Source of the DNA: Streptosporangium roseum DSM 43021 | Lineage (GTDB): Bacteria > Actinomycetota > Actinomycetes > Streptosporangiales > Streptosporangiaceae | Direction: 5' to 3' | Assembly (NCBI RefSeq): GCF_000024865.1 | Contig: NC_013595.1 | Coordinates: 5,394,001-5,458,000 of the forward strand | DNA length: 64,000 nucleotides | In this document: positions 7,073 to 15,880 of the stretch, in pieces | Position numbering within the stretch: the stretch's first letter is position 1 | How the letters are laid out: each line of letters begins with the position of its first letter | Position numbers and translations under genes: made by a program | The notes under the pieces: generated by a model | Told to the model about the DNA's origin: nothing | The model's input: only the letters and a program-made list of their open reading frames with translations | Databases searched by the model: none

Positions 7073-8658
7073 TCGAGCCCGAGCAGGCGCACGCCCTCCT
7101 CGCGCATCTCGACCTTGCGGATCTTGCCGGTGACCGTCATCGGGAACCCGTCGACGACGTGGACGTAGCGCGGGATCTTGTAGTGGGCGAGCTTGCCGGC
7201 GCAGAACTCCCTGACGGCCTCGGCGGTCAGGGGTGTGCCGCCCTGGCGGATGACGACCCAGGCCATGAGCTCCTCGCCGTACTTCTCGTCGGGCACGCCG
7301 ATCACCTGCACGTCGGCGATGTCGGGGTGGCGGTAGAGGAACTCCTCGACCTCGCGCGGGTAGACGTTCTCGCCTCCCCTGATGACCATGTCCTTGATCC
7401 GGCCGACCACGTTGACGTAGCCGTCGGCGTCCATGGTGGCCAGGTCGCCGGTGTGCATCCAGCGGGCGGTGTCGATGGCCTCGGCCGTGCGCTCCGGCTC
7501 GTTCCAGTAGCCGAGCATCACCGAGTAGCCGCGCGTGCACAGCTCGCCGGGCTCGCCGCGCGGCACGGTCAGCCCGGTCTCCGGGTGCGTGATCTTGACT
7601 TCGACGTGCGGCATCACCTGCCCGACGGTCTCGGTGCGGCGCTCCAGGCTGTCGTCGGACCTGGTCATGGTGGAGACGGGCGAGGTCTCGGTCATGCCGT
7701 AGCAGATGGCGACCTCGGCCATGTTCATCTCGGTGACGACGCGCTTCATCACCTCGACAGGGCAGGGCGAGCCCGCCATGATGCCGGTGCGCAGGCTGGA
7801 CAGGTCGTACTGCCCTGCGAGAGTGAGCTCGGCGATGAACATGGTCGGCACACCGTACAGGGAGGTGCATCGTTCCTGCTGTACGGCCCGCAGCGTCGCC
7901 TCGGGGTCGAAGCCGGGCGCGGGGATGACCACGCACGCGCCGTGGGAGGTGGCGCCGAGGTTGCCCATCACCATGCCGAAGCAGTGGTAGAAGGGCACCG
8001 GCAGGCACACCCTGTCGTGCTCGTCGTAGTGGATGAGCTCGCCGACGAAGAAGCCGTTGTTGAGGATGTTGTGGTGCGAGAGCGTGGCGCCCTTGGGGAA
8101 ACCGGTCGTGCCGGAGGTGTACTGGATGTTGATCGCGTCGTCGGCGCTCAGCGACGCCATGCGCTCGCGCAGCCGCTCCTCGGGGGCGGTCAGCGCCAGC
8201 AGCCGGTCCCAGCCGGGTTCGCCGAGGTAGACGACGTCGGCGAACCCGATCTCCTCGACCATCGCGCGGTAGTCGCTGCCCTTGTGCGTGAGCGCGCTGA
8301 TGAGCAGGCGCAGGCCCGACTGCCTGACGACGTAGTCGAGCTCGTGGCCGCGGTAGGCGGGGTTGACGTTGACCAGGATCGCGCCGATCTTCGCGGTGGC
8401 GTACTGGACGATCATCCATTCGGCGCAGTTGGGCGCCCAGATGCCGATCCGGTCGCCCTTGGCGATGCCGGAGGCGAGGAGCGCGAGGGCCAGCCGGTTC
8501 ACGTCGGCGTCGAGCTCGGCGTAGGTCCAGCGACGGCCGGAGGGCACGTCGACGAGTGCCTCGCGGTCGCCGAAGCGCCGCACGGTCCGCTCGAAGTTGT
8601 CGCCGATGGTCTCGCCCAGCAGCGGGGTCGCCGCCGCCGCGCTCGAGTAGGACTGCAT
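7066..8658 (-). CDS. AMP-forming acyl-CoA synthetase (FadD/benzoate-CoA-ligase type)
   Basis: The enzyme has 530 residues and activates a carboxylic acid to an acyl-CoA through an acyl-adenylate. The ATG at 8658 has GGAGG 8 bases before it. ANL-superfamily motifs are in order: the phosphate loop YTSGTTGFPKG at 180-190, CYGMTETSP as motif A5, a GD of motif A7 (WMHTGDLATMD), GRIKDMVIRGGENVYP as hinge A8, and the catalytic lysine in TVTGKIRK near 513. Only one base separates it from the esterase stop upstream, so it is the last gene of the seven-gene minus-strand operon. It probably activates the acid released by the esterase or hydrolases of the operon. The substrate (fatty, aromatic or short-chain) cannot be fixed from sequence. 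Confidence 0.9.
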   Translation of the reverse strand: MQSYSSAAAATPLLGETIGDNFERTVRRFGDREALVDVPSGRRWTYAELDADVNRLALALLASGIAKGDRIGIWAPNCAEWMIVQYATAKIGAILVNVNPAYRGHELDYVVRQSGLRLLISALTHKGSDYRAMVEEIGFADVVYLGEPGWDRLLALTAPEERLRERMASLSADDAINIQYTSGTTGFPKGATLSHHNILNNGFFVGELIHYDEHDRVCLPVPFYHCFGMVMGNLGATSHGACVVIPAPGFDPEATLRAVQQERCTSLYGVPTMFIAELTLAGQYDLSSLRTGIMAGSPCPVEVMKRVVTEMNMAEVAICYGMTETSPVSTMTRSDDSLERRTETVGQVMPHVEVKITHPETGLTVPRGEPGELCTRGYSVMLGYWNEPERTAEAIDTARWMHTGDLATMDADGYVNVVGRIKDMVIRGGENVYPREVEEFLYRHPDIADVQVIGVPDEKYGEELMAWVVIRQGGTPLTAEAVREFCAGKLAHYKIPRYVHVVDGFPMTVTGKIRKVEMREEGVRLLGLDQ

Positions 8659-8659
8659 G

Positions 8660-10030
8660 TCACAACCTCCGGTCGATGGGTTCATTGAAGACCATGGTGT
8701 GCCCGAGTGGCCAGCCGGGATCGCCGGTGCGGGCGAAACGCACCCAGGCGGCGTGCATCGCGTCGGCCACGGCCTGCGGCGCGCCCGGTCCTGCGGTGCG
8801 TTCGACGCCGGGCGCGTCGAGCACGTCGAAGACGAAGGGCAGGTCGAGGTTGTGCACCGCGCCCACGCGTCCGCCGCCGACCGGGCTCTCGACGGGCGAC
8901 TCCCACCGGAACTCGTAGGCGTAGGCGGGCCTGGCCTCGCGGATCCAGCGCGTCTCGCGGGTGAACAGGTGCTGGGTGAAGGCGCGTCCGACGCGTTCGG
9001 CGGGCGTGAGGCCGGGTCCGTCGACCTGGACGCCGAGATGGTCGAGCGCGGCCTGCGCGGCGGCCTCGTCGAGGTCGGCGGCCAGGCGGCGGACGAACAC
9101 GTCGGCCTCCTGGGAGGTGCAGCCGACCAGCAGTGGAAGGTGCCCGCTCGCGCCTGCGCGCAGGGCGGCCAGCGGGACGGCCGGGATCAGGTCGCCGTCG
9201 ACGACCGGCTTGACCGGCACCGACTCGTTCAGCCCGCCGGCGTCGCCGGTCAGCGGCGGCGGCTGTTCGGCGACGAGCGCCTCGGGGGGCAGCCCGGCGA
9301 ACGAGGACCTGGTCGGGTCGATCCCCAGCCGGGTGGCGAGCGTCTTGGCGTAGTCGCGCGCCTCCTGCTCGGTGGCGACCAGGTTGGCCGAGCCGCTCAT
9401 CACGATCGCGCGCCGGAACAGCCCTTCGGCACGGGGCATCGTCAGCAGGGTGGCGACGGCGGCGGCGCCCGCCGACTGCCCGGCGATCGTCACGTTGCCG
9501 GGGTCGCCGCCGAAGGCCGCGATGTTGTCGCGCACCCATTCCAGCGCGGCCAGCCAGTCGAGGACGCCCCGGTTGAGCGGGGCGTCCTCCAGGGCCAGGA
9601 AGCCCTCGAAGCCGAGCCGGTAGTTGATGGCCACGCAGACCACGCCGTCGCGGGCGAAGCGGGAGCCCTGGTGCCAGGCCGCCCCGTTGCCGCCGATGGA
9701 GAACGCGCCGCCGTGGATCCAGACCAGGACGGGCAGCCCGGCCCGGCCGGTCTCAGGGGTGCGCACGTCGAGGTTGAGGCAGTCCTCGCCGACCTCGAAG
9801 ACGTCGGGCGCGTACAGGCCGATGTCCTCACCGGCCGCCTGCGGGGCGGCAGGGCCCCGCGTGACGGCGGGCCGTACGCCGTCCCACGCGGGTGGCGGGA
9901 CGGGCGCGCCGAAGCGGTGCTCGCCGAAGGGCGGGGCGGCGTACGGCACGCCGAGGAAGGCGAGCACGCCCTCCTCGGCCCTGCCCTCGACCAGCCCGGC
10001 AGTGGTTCGCACGATCATGCGCGGCGCCAT
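8660..10030 (-). CDS. Type-B carboxylesterase
   Basis: The product has 456 residues without a signal peptide, so it acts in the cytoplasm. Type-B signatures are EDCLNLDV (82-89), the oxyanion loop WIHGGAF (104-110) and the nucleophile elbow GQSAGA with Ser186. The ATG at 10030 has AAGGGA at good spacing. A second in-frame ATG at 10018 overlaps the M28 stop as ATGA and is the alternative start. Its place between an M28-like hydrolase and an acyl-CoA ligase, in an operon with a sugar importer, suggests it removes an acyl group from an imported, esterified sugar or glycoside. That role is inferred. Confidence 0.88.
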   Translation of the reverse strand: MAPRMIVRTTAGLVEGRAEEGVLAFLGVPYAAPPFGEHRFGAPVPPPAWDGVRPAVTRGPAAPQAAGEDIGLYAPDVFEVGEDCLNLDVRTPETGRAGLPVLVWIHGGAFSIGGNGAAWHQGSRFARDGVVCVAINYRLGFEGFLALEDAPLNRGVLDWLAALEWVRDNIAAFGGDPGNVTIAGQSAGAAAVATLLTMPRAEGLFRRAIVMSGSANLVATEQEARDYAKTLATRLGIDPTRSSFAGLPPEALVAEQPPPLTGDAGGLNESVPVKPVVDGDLIPAVPLAALRAGASGHLPLLVGCTSQEADVFVRRLAADLDEAAAQAALDHLGVQVDGPGLTPAERVGRAFTQHLFTRETRWIREARPAYAYEFRWESPVESPVGGGRVGAVHNLDLPFVFDVLDAPGVERTAGPGAPQAVADAMHAAWVRFARTGDPGWPLGHTMVFNEPIDRRL

Positions 10031-11325
10031 CCGGCCGTCCCTTCGACGATTCTGATCGCCGCCCGGGTGAGCGGCTCAAGGCTGGCCTCGTGCACCTTGT
10101 CGAGGGTGTCGGCCGAGTCGAACAGGTACATGGGAGCCGACAGGAAGTGCACGAGCGGCACCCCTTCGGGGTGGAAGAAGGCCCCGTCGGTGGGCGGCAT
10201 CGGGGAGAACACGTCCGGCGGCAGCACGAACGAGCGTCTCAGGTCCTCCGCGACGAGGGCCGCCGCCACCAGCCTCTCCAGCTCCGGTTTCCTGGTGGTG
10301 AACCACCAGCCGGGTTCGGGGTCGCCGGTGGGCACCAGCTCGTCGTCCACGATCACGCACCGCCGGGCGGCGTGCTCCAGGTGGAGCTGGAGCACGACGT
10401 CGCCCAGCAGGCCGCGGTTCTCCTCGATGAAGGCCCGGGTGCCCGCGGCGTGCGCCATGTGACCTGCGGTCAGCAGGAAGATCAGGTTGTGCGGCCGGTC
10501 CCGCTCGGGCACGCCCGCCCAGTACTGGGCGGCGGCCAGCACCAGCGCGATCCCCGAGGCGTCCTCGACGGCCGAGGCCCAGGGCGCGTCGTGGTGCGAG
10601 CCGATGATCACCCACTGGTCGGAGCGGCCGGGGAGCGTGCCGATCACGTTGTGCGAGACGGCCGGGCCCGTCTCCGACTCGACGGTGAGCGTGCCCGTGC
10701 AGGGGCCCTCGTCGACCAGGTCGAGCACCCGCCGCGAGTCGCCGCCCGACAGCCAGACGGCCGGGAGGCCGCGGTGCACGGCGTCGTAGGGCACGTAGTA
10801 GTCGCGTGTCTCCCACGGCACCCCGGTCAGTGCCCCCGCGAAGGCGGCGGCGCCGCCGTCCATGACGCCCTGGATGACGTCGAGGTAGTCGAGCTGGAAG
10901 GGCAGCGTCTGGACCAGCTCGTCGAAGACGCCCTCGGGGTCGTGCACGGCCGTCGCCAGGTCCCTGAGGTAGGACTGCGGCAGCTCGGTGAAGGTGTACT
11001 CGGGCACGACGATCGCGCCCGGCACGACCTCGCGGCTGACCGGCGCGCTCACGATCGCCTTCGGCGTGGTGTACGGCAGGGCGGACGCCGCCACCCGCAC
11101 GACTCTCGACGGGTCGGCGTCCAGGCGCACCACCAGGGCCGCCGTCACCGGCCGCCAGACGGGCAGCTCGACCGGCGCCAGCCGTACGTCGTGGAGCCCG
11201 AACTCGGTGAAGCGCTCGGCGGCCCACGCGGCGGTCCAGTCGTCGGCCGGGTAGCCGGGACGCCTGATGCCCCGCGAGGTGACCGTCTCGATCCACTCCA
11301 TCATCCGCGCGGTGTCCGGGATCAT
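10015..11325 (-). CDS. M28-like zinc hydrolase, cytoplasmic
   Basis: The product has 436 residues; its ATG at 11325 overlaps the permease stop (ATGA). The centre carries the M28 metal pattern GSHHDAPW (His244/245, Asp246), VEDASG (253-258) as the bridging-Asp region, and a following helix. Later His residues in LHLEHAARR and 'FSPMPPTD' could complete the site. The N-terminal 220 residues form a PA-like or other accessory domain. There is no signal peptide, which is unusual because most actinobacterial M28 peptidases are secreted. Within a sugar ABC operon it may cleave an amide or peptide bond in an imported conjugate rather than act as a general peptidase. Function uncertain beyond the fold. 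Confidence 0.72.
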   Translation of the reverse strand: MIPDTARMMEWIETVTSRGIRRPGYPADDWTAAWAAERFTEFGLHDVRLAPVELPVWRPVTAALVVRLDADPSRVVRVAASALPYTTPKAIVSAPVSREVVPGAIVVPEYTFTELPQSYLRDLATAVHDPEGVFDELVQTLPFQLDYLDVIQGVMDGGAAAFAGALTGVPWETRDYYVPYDAVHRGLPAVWLSGGDSRRVLDLVDEGPCTGTLTVESETGPAVSHNVIGTLPGRSDQWVIIGSHHDAPWASAVEDASGIALVLAAAQYWAGVPERDRPHNLIFLLTAGHMAHAAGTRAFIEENRGLLGDVVLQLHLEHAARRCVIVDDELVPTGDPEPGWWFTTRKPELERLVAAALVAEDLRRSFVLPPDVFSPMPPTDGAFFHPEGVPLVHFLSAPMYLFDSADTLDKVHEASLEPLTRAAIRIVEGTAGWRRA

Positions 11326-12131
11326 CGTTTCAGCCCTCCGAAGGTGAGCCCAGCCACGTAGTAGCGCTGCAGCGCCACCATCAGGATGAACGGTGGCACG
11401 GCGGTGACCAGTGCCGCGGTGGTGGTCAGGTGATAGTTGAAGCCGACCTCGCTCTGGAAGTTGGCCAGCCCCACCGGCAACGGCCACAGCTCCTGCTCGT
11501 TAGCCACGATCAGCGGCCAGAGCAGGTTGTCCCACTGTGCTAGGAAATGCACGAGGAACAGGGTGATGAGCGCGGGCTTGAGCAGCGGCACGGCGATGCG
11601 CGCGAAGATGCGGAACTCCCCGGCGCCGTCGACCCGCGCGGCCAGCAGCAGCTCCTTCGGGATGCCGAGGGCGAACTGCCGCACCAGGAAGACGCCGAAC
11701 GCGCTGATCATGCCCGGCACCATCATGCCCTGGAAGGTGTTGACCCAGCCGAGCTCCTTCACGATGAGGAAGACGGGGATGACCAGGACCATCGGGGTGA
11801 GCGCGAGCGTGCCGATCACCAGCGCGAACAGGACGCGGCGGCCGGGGAAGGACAGCTGGGCCATCGCGTAACCGGCGGCGGCCGAGAAGATCACGTCCAG
11901 GACGCCGGTGCCGACGCACAGGATGAGGCTGTTGCGCAGGTAGGTGGGCAGGTTGCCCTCGCCGAACAGCAGCCCGATGTTCTCGGGCAGGTGGAAGCCG
12001 TTGAAGACCAGTCCGCGCAGGTCGGTGTCGTCGGGCGCCGAGGCGACGACGAGCATGGCATAGACCGGCAGCAGCATGAACCCGACCGCGACGATCAGCC
12101 AGACGGTGCGCAGGACGGTTCCCGCTCTCAT
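11322..12131 (-). CDS. Carbohydrate ABC transporter permease, MalG/CUT1 type
   Basis: This integral membrane protein has 269 residues and six predicted helices, the first at about residues 7-30. The EAA loop that docks the ATPase is readable as AARVDGAGEFRIFARIAVPL (around 165-185), with the DGA and P of the family. The C-terminus VAGLTFGGLKR is typical of CUT1 MalG-like permeases. Its ATG overlaps the stop of the MalF-like gene by four bases. No ATP-binding subunit is encoded in the operon, so a shared MsiK-like ATPase elsewhere is expected. Confidence 0.9.
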   Translation of the reverse strand: MRAGTVLRTVWLIVAVGFMLLPVYAMLVVASAPDDTDLRGLVFNGFHLPENIGLLFGEGNLPTYLRNSLILCVGTGVLDVIFSAAAGYAMAQLSFPGRRVLFALVIGTLALTPMVLVIPVFLIVKELGWVNTFQGMMVPGMISAFGVFLVRQFALGIPKELLLAARVDGAGEFRIFARIAVPLLKPALITLFLVHFLAQWDNLLWPLIVANEQELWPLPVGLANFQSEVGFNYHLTTTAALVTAVPPFILMVALQRYYVAGLTFGGLKR

Positions 12132-13009
12132 TCGTCGCCTCCCTTCAGGAACCCGAACTGCAGCGCCGAGACGATCACCATGGCGACGAGCAGCACCATG
12201 CCCATCGCGGCGGCGTAGCCCATATGCTCGTAAGGGAAGGCGTTGGCCCAGATGTAGTACGGCAGTACCTGGGTGGCGTCGGCGGGCCCGCCGCCGGTGA
12301 GCAGAAAGGCGGGCACGAACGCCTGCATCGATCCGGCCACCGAGATGACCAGGACGAACAGCAGGGTCCTGCGCAGCAGCGGGAGCGTGATCCGGGTGAA
12401 CGTGGTCACCGCCCCTGAGCCGTCGATGGCGGCGGCCTCGTACACCTCACCGGGCAGCGCCTGCAGCCCGGCGGTCAGGATGATCACGAACAGCCCCATG
12501 CTCTTCCAGACGACCATCACGACCAGGGCCCAGATGGCCAGGTCGGAGCTGGTCAGCCAGGACTGCGGATCGATCCCGACCAGGCCGAGGAGGGTGTTGG
12601 CCAGGCCGCGGTCGGAGTAGATGATCACCCAGACCATGGACGTGGCGGCGAGCGGCATCACGGCCGGAATCATGACGAGCGCTCTGAGCCAGCGGTTGAG
12701 CCGTCCCGGCCTGCTCAGCGGCACGGCCACCAGCAGGGCCAGCACGATCGTCGGGACGACCGTGCAGACCGTGTAGACGACGGTGATCCACGCCGAGTTG
12801 AGGAAGCCGGGGTCGGCGAACATGCGCTCGTAGTTGGCGAGGCCGATCCAGTTGGGCGTCCCTGCCATCTCGTAGTCGGTGAAGCTGAGATAGATGGCGG
12901 CCAGGAACGGGACGAGCCAGAACACGACGAAGAAGACGGCCACCGGGAGGGTCAGCGCCACGCCCGCCGTGGCCTGGGGCCGGGCTCTGGCCCTGCCGAG
13001 CACGCTCAC
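12128..13009 (-). CDS. Carbohydrate ABC transporter permease, MalF/CUT1 type
   Basis: The permease has 293 residues. The GTG at 13009 is chosen since it overlaps the binding-protein stop (GTGA) and leads into a basic N-terminus and first helix. Six helices are predicted. The EAA loop reads YEAAAIDGSGAVTTFTRITL, a good CUT1 match. Partner of the MalG-like permease downstream and the lipoprotein upstream. The loop after helix 1 (YLSFTDYEM..PNWIGLANYERMF) is characteristic of sugar permeases. Confidence 0.9.
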   Translation of the reverse strand: MSVLGRARARPQATAGVALTLPVAVFFVVFWLVPFLAAIYLSFTDYEMAGTPNWIGLANYERMFADPGFLNSAWITVVYTVCTVVPTIVLALLVAVPLSRPGRLNRWLRALVMIPAVMPLAATSMVWVIIYSDRGLANTLLGLVGIDPQSWLTSSDLAIWALVVMVVWKSMGLFVIILTAGLQALPGEVYEAAAIDGSGAVTTFTRITLPLLRRTLLFVLVISVAGSMQAFVPAFLLTGGGPADATQVLPYYIWANAFPYEHMGYAAAMGMVLLVAMVIVSALQFGFLKGGDE

Positions 13010-14259
13010 AGGACCGGTCGCACGGCGGAGTCGAAGGCCGCCGCGGCCTGGGCGGGGGTCGACTTGCCGTGGGCGACGGAGTCGACGGCGCCGGCCGCGG
13101 CCTTCGCCAGTTCGAGGGTGCCGGGGATGATCGGGCCGAAGTCGACATGCGGGAGGCTGTCGGCGACGATCTTCATGATCTCGGACTTGCCGCGCGGCCC
13201 GGCGTCGCGCCAGCCCTTGGTCGGGATGATGATGCCGTTGTCGAGGTTGGCGGTCACCGACGGGGCGCCCTGCAGGTAGTTGACGAGGTGCCAGGCGGTG
13301 AACTGGTTGGGCGAGTCCTTGGCCACGCCCCAGCCCCAGGTGTAGGCGGGAACGACGGGCGGGCCGCCGGCCCAGGTGGGCATGGGCGCGACGCCGTACT
13401 GCTTGCCGAAGGTGAGCTTGTCCTTGCCCAGCTTCTCCAGCGCGGGGCCGAGGAAGGCGCCGCTGACGACCATGGCGGCCTCGCCGGAGTAGAACAGGCC
13501 GAGCGAGCCCAGCGGGTTGGAGAGCTTGGGGTTGCCGATACCCGACATGTACGTCAGGGCGTCGATGCCCTGCTCGGTGGCCAGCGACGCCTTCGCGCCG
13601 CCCGCCGCGACGAGCTCGCCGCCCTTGCCCTGGACGAGGGCGGTCAGCGTCATGAGGGCCCACTGCGGGTCGCCGTAGAGCCACTGCAGGCCGACTCGCC
13701 TGCGGTCCCCGGAGGTGAGCTTGGCGCTGTAGTCGGCGACCTCCTCCCAGGTCGCCGGGGGCTTGTCGGGGTCGAGTCCGGCCTCCTCGAACCGGTCCTT
13801 GCGGTAGTAGAGCATGCAGGGGTTGAAGTCGATGGGCACGCCGTAGGGCACGTCCTGGTAGGTGAGCGGGGTGGTCGTGCCCGGCTCGTAGTTCTGTAGC
13901 GAGAGCGCCTTGGTGTCGACGGGCGCGAGCCGCTTCTTCTTGGCGTGCGCGGGGAAGCTCCAGTGGCCGATCTTGAAGACGTCGGGCGGGGCGCCGCCGC
14001 TGAAGGCGGTCAGCAGTTTGGCGTCGAGCTGGCCCACGGGCAGGTAGAGCAGCTTCACGTCGACCTTGAACTCGGCGATGTAGCGGTGCACGAGCTCCTG
14101 GAACTGCTGGCCGGTGTCCTGCGAGCCGTGCAGCCAGACGGTGACCTCGCCGTGCGGCCTGCCGTCCGCGGCCTGCTGCCGAGGCTGGTCCTTGCCGCAT
14201 CCGGCGAGCAGGGTGAGCGCGCCGGCGGCGAGTAGCCCACGCCGCGTCAGATCCGCCAT
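13006..14259 (-). CDS. Sugar ABC transporter substrate-binding lipoprotein
   Basis: The protein has 417 residues. The signal peptide starts with TRRG and ends in LLAGC, so Cys21 would be lipidated. The twin Arg before the hydrophobic run makes Tat export possible. The rest is a family-1 solute-binding fold, with VTVWLHGS at the start, VPYGVPIDFNPCMLYYRKD in the hinge region, PATWEEV, and GEAAMVVSG. It feeds the two permeases that follow. Ten bases separate it from the exported hydrolase gene upstream. Ligand unknown; the neighbours suggest an acylated oligosaccharide or glycoside. Confidence 0.9.
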   Translation of the reverse strand: MADLTRRGLLAAGALTLLAGCGKDQPRQQAADGRPHGEVTVWLHGSQDTGQQFQELVHRYIAEFKVDVKLLYLPVGQLDAKLLTAFSGGAPPDVFKIGHWSFPAHAKKKRLAPVDTKALSLQNYEPGTTTPLTYQDVPYGVPIDFNPCMLYYRKDRFEEAGLDPDKPPATWEEVADYSAKLTSGDRRRVGLQWLYGDPQWALMTLTALVQGKGGELVAAGGAKASLATEQGIDALTYMSGIGNPKLSNPLGSLGLFYSGEAAMVVSGAFLGPALEKLGKDKLTFGKQYGVAPMPTWAGGPPVVPAYTWGWGVAKDSPNQFTAWHLVNYLQGAPSVTANLDNGIIIPTKGWRDAGPRGKSEIMKIVADSLPHVDFGPIIPGTLELAKAAAGAVDSVAHGKSTPAQAAAAFDSAVRPVL

Positions 14260-14269
14260 GGTGGTTCTC

Positions 14270-15127
14270 CTAGGTGAGGTTCTTGAGGGCCTGGTTCTGC
14301 CAGGCGGTGTTGGTGGGGAGCTCGGCGGCGCCGCCGGCGAACGCCCCGCGGGCCTGGGCGTCGGCCTGGAGGCGGTACCTCAGCCAGGCGGTCACGTAGC
14401 CGAGGAAGGCCCCGCCGGTGTTCTGGATGTCGTTGTGCCCCGCGCCCTTGAGCAGCGCCCGGCCCGCTCCGGCGGTGGCCTGGTCGTAGTAGCCCTGCAC
14501 GGTCGCGGCCGAGGAGATCAGCCAGTCGTTCGCGCCGCTGAGGAAGAGCACCGGGCAGGTCAGGTCGGCGACGGAGAACTCGTCTCCCGGGCCGGCCATC
14601 CACTGCGCGGGCACGGCGATCGGCACGACGGTCTTGATCAGCCCGGCGGAGTCGTTGGCCGCGTTGATGGATCCGCCCGCGCCCTGGGAGTGGCCGACGG
14701 CGGCGACCTGGGCGGTGTTCAGCTTGCCGTGGAAGACGCTGGTGGGGTCGGTGTTGAGGCTGATGAGGTGCTGGGCGGCGGCGAGGATCTCGGCGCCCGT
14801 GCCCGTGGTCGTGTCGGTGGAGGCGACCACCGCGAAGCCCCATGAGGCGAGGTGGTTGAGCAGGCCCGGGTAGTTGTCGGGGGTGGCCCACGAGCCGTTG
14901 CCCCATGTGACGATCGGGTGGGTGACGCCGCCCGAGCCCAGGGCCTGCGGGTGGTAGAGCCGGTGGCCGCCCGAGGTGCCGGTGGCGACCGGCCACGGAC
15001 CCGCCGCCTTGTAGATCGTCTCGATGGTGGAGGCGGCGTCGGCCTCGGTGGTCCAGGACAGGAATCCGGCCGACATGAGGCCGAGCGTCCCTGCCCGCAA
15101 CGCCTGCCGACGGGTGAAGTTCTCCAT
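14270..15127 (-). CDS. Exported alpha/beta-hydrolase (Tat signal), dienelactone/acetyl-esterase-like
   Basis: The product has 285 residues, counted from the ATG at 15127 preceded by GAGG; a GTG two codons upstream is the alternative. The N-terminus FTRRQALRAG with a hydrophobic run to about residue 33 is a Tat signal. The fold shows HPIVTWGNGSW (oxyanion region), nucleophile GHSQGAG with Ser147, Asp in LSGANDW near 200 and His in KGAGHND near 228. It resembles single-domain esterases related to PET-hydrolase and lipase families, although the usual GHSMGG is GHSQGA. As first gene of the operon, next to the importer, it probably pretreats the substrate outside the membrane. Confidence 0.8.
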   Translation of the reverse strand: MENFTRRQALRAGTLGLMSAGFLSWTTEADAASTIETIYKAAGPWPVATGTSGGHRLYHPQALGSGGVTHPIVTWGNGSWATPDNYPGLLNHLASWGFAVVASTDTTTGTGAEILAAAQHLISLNTDPTSVFHGKLNTAQVAAVGHSQGAGGSINAANDSAGLIKTVVPIAVPAQWMAGPGDEFSVADLTCPVLFLSGANDWLISSAATVQGYYDQATAGAGRALLKGAGHNDIQNTGGAFLGYVTAWLRYRLQADAQARGAFAGGAAELPTNTAWQNQALKNLT

Positions 15128-15147
15128 GGTCACCTCGTAGGTTATTT

Positions 15148-15165
15148 GGAGACGTGAACGTCTCC
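15148..15165. promoter_or_regulatory. Operator for the divergent TetR regulator
   Basis: GGAGACGT (15148-15155) and ACGTCTCC (15158-15165) form a perfect 8-bp inverted repeat with a 2-base centre, extended by TT/AA two bases outside. It sits between the operon start (15127) and the TetR start (15194), where it can block both promoters. Confidence 0.75.
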
Positions 15166-15193
15166 TAAGAGAGGGAAGTACGATCGGAGAGCG

Positions 15194-15880
15194 ATGTCAA
15201 GACATGAACAGAAGGAAATTCCGGCGGCCCAGCCGCTCCCCAGGGGACGGCACGGACTCTCCCCCGACACGGTGCGCACCTCCCAGCGAGACCGCCTCGT
15301 GGAGGCCATGCTGAGGCTCGTCGCGAGGCGTGGATACGCCGCCACGAGCGTGCCGGACGTGATCGCCGCCGCGCGGGTCTCGCGCAACGCCTTCTACGCC
15401 CAGTTCGCCGACAAGGAGGCGTGCTTCCTCGCCGGATGCGAGCGCGACCTGCCCGAGCTGATCGATTCGATCCGCACGGCCGCGTCGGGGGCGGGCGACC
15501 GCTGGAGCGAGGCGCTCCGGCTGGGGATGGCCGCCTACCTGCGGTGGTGGCAGGAGCGCCCGGAGTACGCGCAGGCGTACTTCGTGGAGCTGCCGAGGGC
15601 GGGTGAGCGGGCCGTCGAGCAGCGTGACGCCGCCTACCGGCCCTTCCTCGACATGTTCGGGGCGCTGGCCGCGCGGGCCAGGCTGGAGGATCCCTCGCTG
15701 CCGCCGCTGCGTGCCGCGGTGCCCCGCCTGATCGTCTACGGGATCACCGAGTTCATCGCCTCGGAGGTGCGTGAGGGCCGCGTCACCACTCTGACGTCGT
15801 CGGCCGGCGACCTCTACCACTACACGGTCGCCCTGCTCGCCGGCCCCGATCACGGCATCGCGACCACCCCTTCCGCCTGA
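15194..15880 (+). CDS. TetR-family repressor
   Basis: The protein has 228 residues. The helix-turn-helix lies at about residues 28-72 (LVARRGYAATSVPDVIAAARVSRNAFYAQFADKEA), preceded by a basic arm. The C-terminal ligand domain is helical with a WWQERPEYAQAYFVELP segment. It faces the seven-gene hydrolase/importer/ligase operon across an operator at 15148-15165, so it most likely represses that operon and itself. The inducer may be an acyl-CoA or the released acid. Its 3' end converges with the six-hairpin protein and overlaps it by about 30 bases. Confidence 0.88.
   Translation: MSRHEQKEIPAAQPLPRGRHGLSPDTVRTSQRDRLVEAMLRLVARRGYAATSVPDVIAAARVSRNAFYAQFADKEACFLAGCERDLPELIDSIRTAASGAGDRWSEALRLGMAAYLRWWQERPEYAQAYFVELPRAGERAVEQRDAAYRPFLDMFGALAARARLEDPSLPPLRAAVPRLIVYGITEFIASEVREGRVTTLTSSAGDLYHYTVALLAGPDHGIATTPSA

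Noticed and set aside
12128..14200. A single 690-codon protein across binding protein and permease
   Set aside because: The upstream part is an out-of-frame shadow of the binding-protein gene; the permease has its own GTG at 13009 overlapping the lipoprotein stop.
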